A DNA stretch of 64,000 bases, taken from assembly GCA_019638185.1 (NCBI GenBank), contig JAHBUH010000011.1:1-64000 (forward strand), written 5' to 3'. Under the pieces are notes generated by a model. It searched no databases and had not been told where the DNA came from. It worked only from the letters and a program-made list of their open reading frames with translations. The position numbers and the translations under genes are program-made. Numbering within the stretch: position 1 is the stretch's first letter; each line of letters begins with the position of its first letter. Below are positions 59,838 through 64,000 of this stretch, in pieces. This DNA is from Leadbetterella sp. Its GTDB lineage: Bacteria; Bacteroidota; Bacteroidia; Cytophagales; Spirosomataceae.

Positions 59838-60889
59838 AAAACAAGCGCCCCGCTCCTGCCCTCCCACTCCCTGAACGCAGAACGCCGGTCGGTATAGCCG
59901 GCTATGAAATGGATAAAGTCGGAGATAGCAAATGTAGGGTGGTATAAGCCGGCTCCTGAGCGCTCGCCGTCCAGGGCATTGCAGGTTTGTTCGTAATGAT
60001 TTTTCAGGGGTACCATCAGTACGGGTTTTCCCAGCCACATGGCTTCACATACGGATTCAAAGCCGGCGGTGGAAATCACCCCTCTGCATTTTTGCATCAT
60101 TTCCAGGAAACGGGGGCCGTTTATTTTATGGAAAAACAGGTTCGGGGATACTTCCCTTACCTCCTCTTCCTGGGGCCAGTCTGAAAAACAATGAACCCTG
60201 TTTTCAGGAAACTGCCTTTGCCAGACGGCTATTTCTTCCGCCATAGCCTGCTGGGTCACATAGGCCAGGAAATAATCTCCCGGCTCGGGATCCAGGTTTC
60301 TTACCTCATTTCTTAAAAGCGGGGGCACCAGATGAATGTTTTTATCCGGCCGGCCCGCATAAAACGACAAAGCCAGTTTCTTCTCAGCCCCCCAGGCGGT
60401 AATACGCGTATTCAGGTTGACCAGGAAACCGTTCAGCCGCTTCCCTGCAGGAGGCACAAAATCTTTATGTAGCATTAAATACTGATGCGCTATGCACACC
60501 ATAGGCGCCCTCCGGGGAAAAAGCGCCTGATGCACCCCTCCCAAAACATCGTAAAAATTAATGATCACGTCCGGTTGAAGCTCCCGGATGCACTTATCTA
60601 TCCGGAAAAGGCTCTTACCATACCGGGGGAAATTCCGGAAAAGCGCCTGAAGAGTCAGCGGCAGGGAAAGCGCCCGGGTCTTCCGGCTGTAAACCAGCGC
60701 GGGGCTGGCAAAGGGGATGATCTCTGCGGGAAACGAGCTTCTGAAAAACTCCTGGACCCGCAGCCCGCAGCCGGAGCCCACCAGGGCGCCGATAACCTCA
60801 TGACCCCTTTTCCCGGCCATCTCCGCCAGCGCTATGGCCTGGGTCAGGTGGCCGCGGCCTTCGCCCTGGATAATAAACAGGAGTTTCAT
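59768..60889 (-). CDS. glycosyltransferase of the GT-B fold
   Basis: 373 residues. MKLLFIIQGEGRGHLTQAIA is the GT-B N-terminal glycine loop (GHLTQ, as in MurG/UDP-glycosyltransferases). The later half has KCRGVISTAGFESVCEAMWL and GKPVLMVPLKNHYEQTCNAL, the nucleotide-sugar binding region with the usual Glu. No signal or membrane helix, so it acts on the cytoplasmic side. It overlaps the MFS gene 3' end by 70 bp convergently and the phosphoesterase by 4 bp, so it is in an operon with the LpxH-like gene, suggesting envelope lipid or glycan work. Confidence 0.85.
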   Translation of the reverse strand: MKLLFIIQGEGRGHLTQAIALAEMAGKRGHEVIGALVGSGCGLRVQEFFRSSFPAEIIPFASPALVYSRKTRALSLPLTLQALFRNFPRYGKSLFRIDKCIRELQPDVIINFYDVLGGVHQALFPRRAPMVCIAHQYLMLHKDFVPPAGKRLNGFLVNLNTRITAWGAEKKLALSFYAGRPDKNIHLVPPLLRNEVRNLDPEPGDYFLAYVTQQAMAEEIAVWQRQFPENRVHCFSDWPQEEEVREVSPNLFFHKINGPRFLEMMQKCRGVISTAGFESVCEAMWLGKPVLMVPLKNHYEQTCNALDGERSGAGLYHPTFAISDFIHFIAGYTDRRSAFREWEGRSGALVFHSFTNNVSIPARIMETPPIISA

Positions 60890-61674
60890 CCCGTGATGGC
60901 CAGTGAAAGGGTCACAGGCACGGCCGGTTCCGCCTCTCTTTCTGAAAAATAGATCAGCTCCCAGTTGCCCTCATGGTCTTCTACCAGCGCGGAAAGCGAC
61001 TCCACCCAGTCGCCGGAATTCAGGTACAGCACCCCGTTAATATCGCGGATGGCCGGCTGGTGGATATGGCCACAAATGATGCCGTCACAGCCCTTGGCTT
61101 TGGCCATTTCGGCCAGTTTGTCTTCAAAATCCGTAATATAGCTGACCGCCTGCTTGACGGAGCTTTTGATCTTTTGCGACAGGGAGTAATACGGCAGCCC
61201 GCGCCGCGTACGATAACGGTTATACTGCTTATTCAGCCAGAGCAGGAAAGTGTAGCCTATATCACCCAGGTAGGCCAGCCACTTCATGTGCGAAGTGACG
61301 CTGTCAAAGACATCGCCGTGGGTGACATAAAAATTTCTTTCCCCGGATTTAAGGATATAATCGCGCCGGATCTGGAAATTCCTGCCCACCACCAGTGGAA
61401 GAACATTATCCAGGAAATCATCGTGGTTACCCCGGATATAGATCACTTTGGTATCGTGGCGGTCCATCATCTTCAGCACCGCCCGGAAAAACCCGGTGTG
61501 CTTCTTCTTCCAGGAGCCGTACTTCTTCAGCTGCCAGCCGTCAATGATGTCACCGTTAAGAATGAGCCTGTCGCAGCGGCAGGCTTTAAGAAACTCGGTT
61601 ACCTCCCGGGCCTTTGAGCCACTGGTGCCCAAATGCAGATCGGAGATAACTACGGTACGATATCGGTTTTTCAT
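60886..61674 (-). CDS. UDP-2,3-diacylglucosamine diphosphatase-like metallophosphoesterase
   Basis: 262 residues from the ATG at 61674 (MKNRYRTVVISDLHLGTSGS); the frame extends six residues further but those do not help. Metal motifs in order: SDLHLG (D-x-H), LILNGDIIDGW (GD), YIRGNHDDFLD (GNHD), VTHGDVFD (H), ICGHIHQPAI (GHxH). These match the LpxH/calcineurin-like phosphoesterase class of Bacteroidota that cut UDP-diacylglucosamine in lipid A synthesis. It overlaps the glycosyltransferase start by ATGA. Confidence 0.88.
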   Translation of the reverse strand: MKNRYRTVVISDLHLGTSGSKAREVTEFLKACRCDRLILNGDIIDGWQLKKYGSWKKKHTGFFRAVLKMMDRHDTKVIYIRGNHDDFLDNVLPLVVGRNFQIRRDYILKSGERNFYVTHGDVFDSVTSHMKWLAYLGDIGYTFLLWLNKQYNRYRTRRGLPYYSLSQKIKSSVKQAVSYITDFEDKLAEMAKAKGCDGIICGHIHQPAIRDINGVLYLNSGDWVESLSALVEDHEGNWELIYFSEREAEPAVPVTLSLAITG

Positions 61675-61749
61675 ACCGGCAAATATCCCCAAAGGAAATT
61701 ACCTGGTAGTTAAGCCATTGTTATGGAAACATTAACAATTACCCATTAT

Positions 61750-63207
61750 TTACACCGTCATCAGCGTCAGGTTATTCGTCCGGTGCTGCTTACCCAGCGG
61801 GTAGCTGGACATATTGATAAACTTATCGCCCTTAGCCAGCAGCCCTTTCTTCTCAATATATTTATTGGCTTCGTCAATCAGGATCAGCTCGTCACTGCTG
61901 TTTTCCAGCTCTTTCAGGGAGAATGCATTCACTCCCCAGTACAGGCTGAGCTGGTTCAGGAGCTTCTCGTTCCCGGTGACGATATAAATGGCGGATTTGG
62001 GCCGGTGGTGCGACAGCCGGAACGCCGTATAGCCGGAGCTCGTAATGCCCACTATGGCTTTTACCCTCAGGTCACGGGCCAGGCGGCAGCCCATCATGAT
62101 CACATTATCGTTATCTTTTTCTTTGGACACATAATCTGGGGCCGTCACGCGCGTATGGTGACGGAAATACAGCACGCCGGGATCAGCGAACTCCTCAATA
62201 TGCTGAATGGTGCGGGTCATGGTCTGCACAGCCAGTAAAGGGTACTTGCCGGACGCACTCTCGGCGCTCAGCATCACGGCATCGGCACCGTCCAGAACGG
62301 CATTGGCCACGTCACCCACTTCCGCCCGGGTAGGCGTAGGGCTGTCTATCATGCTCTCCAGCATCTGGGTGGCCACTATCACCGGTTTCACGGCCAGGTG
62401 GCATTTCCGCACCAGCTCTTTCTGGATAATCGGCACTTCCTCGGAAGGCATCTCCACACCCAGGTCGCCGCGGGCCACCATCACGGCATCCGTAGCTTCT
62501 ATGATCTCATCCATGTTCTGAATGGCCTCCGGCTTCTCCATTTTGGCAATCACCTTGGCGCCGGAGCCTTTTGACCGGATATATTCTTTAATGGCATAAA
62601 TCTCTTTGGCGGAGCGCACAAAAGACAGCGCTATCCAGTCCACGTCATTCGCCAGCCCGAAATCCAGGTCTTCGTAATCTTTTTTCGTCACGGAAGGCTG
62701 GGAGATATTCGTATTGGGCAGGTTTACCCCTTTCTTTTGCTTCAGAAGACCACCGTAGACCACTTCGGTGATCACCTCGTGGGCTTCGCTGTCTATGTCT
62801 ATCACCTTTACTTCCAGCTTACCATCGTCCATCAGGATACGGTCACCGATCTTTACGTCAAGGTACATACCGTCATACGGGGTGCTGGCCCGCTCCGAAT
62901 TACCCACTATATCTTCATTAGTAAACACAAAACGGCTGCCCGATTCCAGCGGTACACCGGCGTTACCGCCCTCCATCAGACCCACCCGGATCTTCGGTCC
63001 CTGGAGATCCTGAAGAATGGCACAGTTAAAGCCATGTTCACGGTTGATCTTCTTGATGCGGTCAATCCTCATCTTGTGGTCTTCATGCGTACCGTGCGAA
63101 AAATTCAGCCGGAATACATTTACTCCTGCCCGCGCTAACGCAATCAGCATTTCTTCACTTTCTGAGGCCGGACCCACAGTGGCAACTATCTTGGTCTTCT
63201 TTGTCAT
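61750..63207 (-). CDS. pyk: pyruvate kinase
   Basis: 485 residues. MTKKTKIVATVGPASESEEM, RLNFSHGTHEDHKMRIDRIK, ILQDLQGPKIRVGLMEGGNA and KVIAKMEKPEAIQNMDEIIE lead to the signature VMVARGDLGVEMPSEEVPII; PTRAEVGDVANAVLDGADAV and AVMLSAESASGKYP follow. It transfers phosphate from PEP to ADP, the last step of glycolysis, in the cytoplasm. The C-terminal regulatory domain is complete. Divergent from the leuA-type gene at 63445. Confidence 0.96.
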   Translation of the reverse strand: MTKKTKIVATVGPASESEEMLIALARAGVNVFRLNFSHGTHEDHKMRIDRIKKINREHGFNCAILQDLQGPKIRVGLMEGGNAGVPLESGSRFVFTNEDIVGNSERASTPYDGMYLDVKIGDRILMDDGKLEVKVIDIDSEAHEVITEVVYGGLLKQKKGVNLPNTNISQPSVTKKDYEDLDFGLANDVDWIALSFVRSAKEIYAIKEYIRSKGSGAKVIAKMEKPEAIQNMDEIIEATDAVMVARGDLGVEMPSEEVPIIQKELVRKCHLAVKPVIVATQMLESMIDSPTPTRAEVGDVANAVLDGADAVMLSAESASGKYPLLAVQTMTRTIQHIEEFADPGVLYFRHHTRVTAPDYVSKEKDNDNVIMMGCRLARDLRVKAIVGITSSGYTAFRLSHHRPKSAIYIVTGNEKLLNQLSLYWGVNAFSLKELENSSDELILIDEANKYIEKKGLLAKGDKFINMSSYPLGKQHRTNNLTLMTV

Positions 63208-63417
63208 TACTAAATATACGGTTTTATACCTTCAAACAGGCCTTTTCGTGCTCTAGAGAGACTTTTGTTCCTGCAAAATAAAAAATACGGCTGTAAAATT
63301 AGACATATTCATTCATAGTAACAGAATAAAATATCAGATACTTTCTAAATGATTGGCATATTATTCTTAATTCGGCCACTTCGGTACCGTTTCCTTTCCA
63401 TCCCGTCCGGAATTTCC

Positions 63418-63425
63418 TATTTTTG
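63418..63425 (+). promoter_or_regulatory. -7 promoter box of the 63445 gene
   Basis: TATTTTTG matches TAnnTTTG exactly, 19 bp before the ATG at 63445. Confidence 0.55.
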
Positions 63426-63444
63426 TACATCATTTAAGAATAAT

Positions 63445-64000
63445 ATGAGCGACAAAATTTATGTTTTTGACACCACGCTGCGCGATGGTGAGCAGGTGCC
63501 GGGATGCCAGTTGAATATCAACGAAAAGATCATGATAGCCCAGCAGCTCGATAAGCTGGGTGTAGACATAATAGAAGCCGGTTTTCCGGTGTCCAGTCCG
63601 GGCGACTTCAAAGCCGTGGAGGCCATCTCCCGGGCGGTGGAAAACGCTACGGTTTGCGGACTTACCCGCGCCGTTAAAAATGATATACAGGTGGCAGCTG
63701 ATGCACTGAAGCATGCCCGCAGACCCCGTATTCATACAGGCATCGGGGCATCAGACACCCATATAAAATATAAATTTAACAGCACCCGTGAAGACATCCT
63801 CCAGCGGGCTGTAGACGCTGTAAAATATGCGCGCACTTTTGTGGAAGACGTAGAATTCTACGCAGAAGACGCCGGCCGGGCCGACATCGAATTCCTGGCC
63901 CGCCTCACCGAGGCCGTCATCAGCGCCGGTGCCACCGTGGTAAACCTGCCGGATACCACCGGCTACCTGCTGCCTAACCAGACTTTTGACCGCATCTCCT
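63445..64000 (+). CDS. leuA: 2-isopropylmalate synthase, 5' part (runs off the window)
   Basis: The first 185 codons from ATG 63445. [20 protein letters not shown] has the DTTLRDGEQ acetyl-CoA-dependent HMGL signature; [40 protein letters not shown] and [20 protein letters not shown] follow, and [20 protein letters not shown] ends the visible part. It condenses acetyl-CoA with 2-oxoisovalerate for leucine synthesis. Family relatives (citramalate or homocitrate synthase) cannot be fully excluded, but SDTHIKYKF fits isopropylmalate synthase best. Confidence 0.92.
   Translation, partial: MSDKIYVFDTTLRDGEQVPGCQLNINEKIMIAQQLDKLGVDIIEAGFPVSSPGDFKAVEAISRAVENATVCGLTRAVKNDIQVAADALKHARRPRIHTGIGASDTHIKYKFNSTREDILQRAVDAVKYARTFVEDVEFYAEDAGRADIEFLARLTEAVISAGATVVNLPDTTGYLLPNQTFDRIS

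Noticed and set aside
1-64000. CRISPR array, rRNA or tRNA genes
   Set aside because: No regularly spaced repeat array and no recognisable structural RNA sequence was seen on either strand.

Overview
The window looks like the chromosome of a Bacteroidota bacterium, most probably from the Sphingobacteriales/Chitinophagales side; the exact genus cannot be read from the sequence. The evidence is two SusC/SusD-type outer-membrane pairs, many small lipoproteins, AraC, HxlR and TetR regulators with Bacteroidota-type paralogues, DUF6520, MauE and BatA-domain proteins, a PNGase F homologue, and repeated TAnnTTTG (-7 type) promoter boxes. No rRNA, tRNA or CRISPR array was seen.

Layout. 1-2.6 kb: the 3' part of a SusC gene and its SusD partner, closed by a strong terminator. 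2.6-4.7 kb: small secreted and membrane proteins and an orphan basic protein. 4.8-7.1 kb: an AbiE toxin-antitoxin cassette (toxin frameshifted) inserted in the 3' end of a short repeated ORF, leaving a 24-25 bp duplication on each side. 7.4-24.8 kb: an AT-richer accessory stretch. It holds an aldo/keto reductase, four major-royal-jelly/Yellow-family propeller genes (one broken), VOC, cupin, quinol-monooxygenase, amidohydrolase and MFS genes, AraC regulators, a Na+/H+ antiporter, a TetR-controlled membrane-protein operon and an HxlR/nitroreductase/flavodoxin group. 24.1-29.7 kb: an Abi_2 pseudogene, an intact copy of the repeat, a membrane-tethered winged-helix regulator with a YceI operon, and a DUF1016 nuclease pseudogene. 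29.8-36.2 kb: a secreted PNGase F-like enzyme, then AraC/cupin modules in several states of decay. 36.2-64 kb: GC-richer, mostly intact core genes: BatA-type protein, SDR, DHFR, a second complete SusC/SusD pair, PEP carboxylase, mannose-1-phosphate guanylyltransferase, DEAD helicase, PurF-like enzyme, ferrochelatase, Ffh, SGNH lipoprotein, sugar MFS, glycosyltransferase, LpxH-like phosphoesterase, pyruvate kinase, and the start of a leuA-type gene.

The most notable feature is the decay pattern at about 5-36 kb. Gene after gene keeps a recognisable N-terminus and C-terminus while the middle is gone (MRJP, VOC, cupin, amidohydrolase, MFS, SRPBCC). Others carry Trp-to-stop changes, a 10-bp tandem duplication or single-base losses in homopolymers (flavodoxin, Abi_2, DUF1016, AbiEii, DoxX). 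The three defence-type loci (AbiE, Abi_2, DUF1016) are all damaged, and two of them lie beside copies of the same repeat. The surviving accessory genes (nitroreductase, quinol monooxygenase, VOC, aldo/keto reductase, MRJP propellers, HxlR, TetR and AraC regulators) suggest a former electrophile/quinone-response region. All family names come from reading the translations, without database searches.
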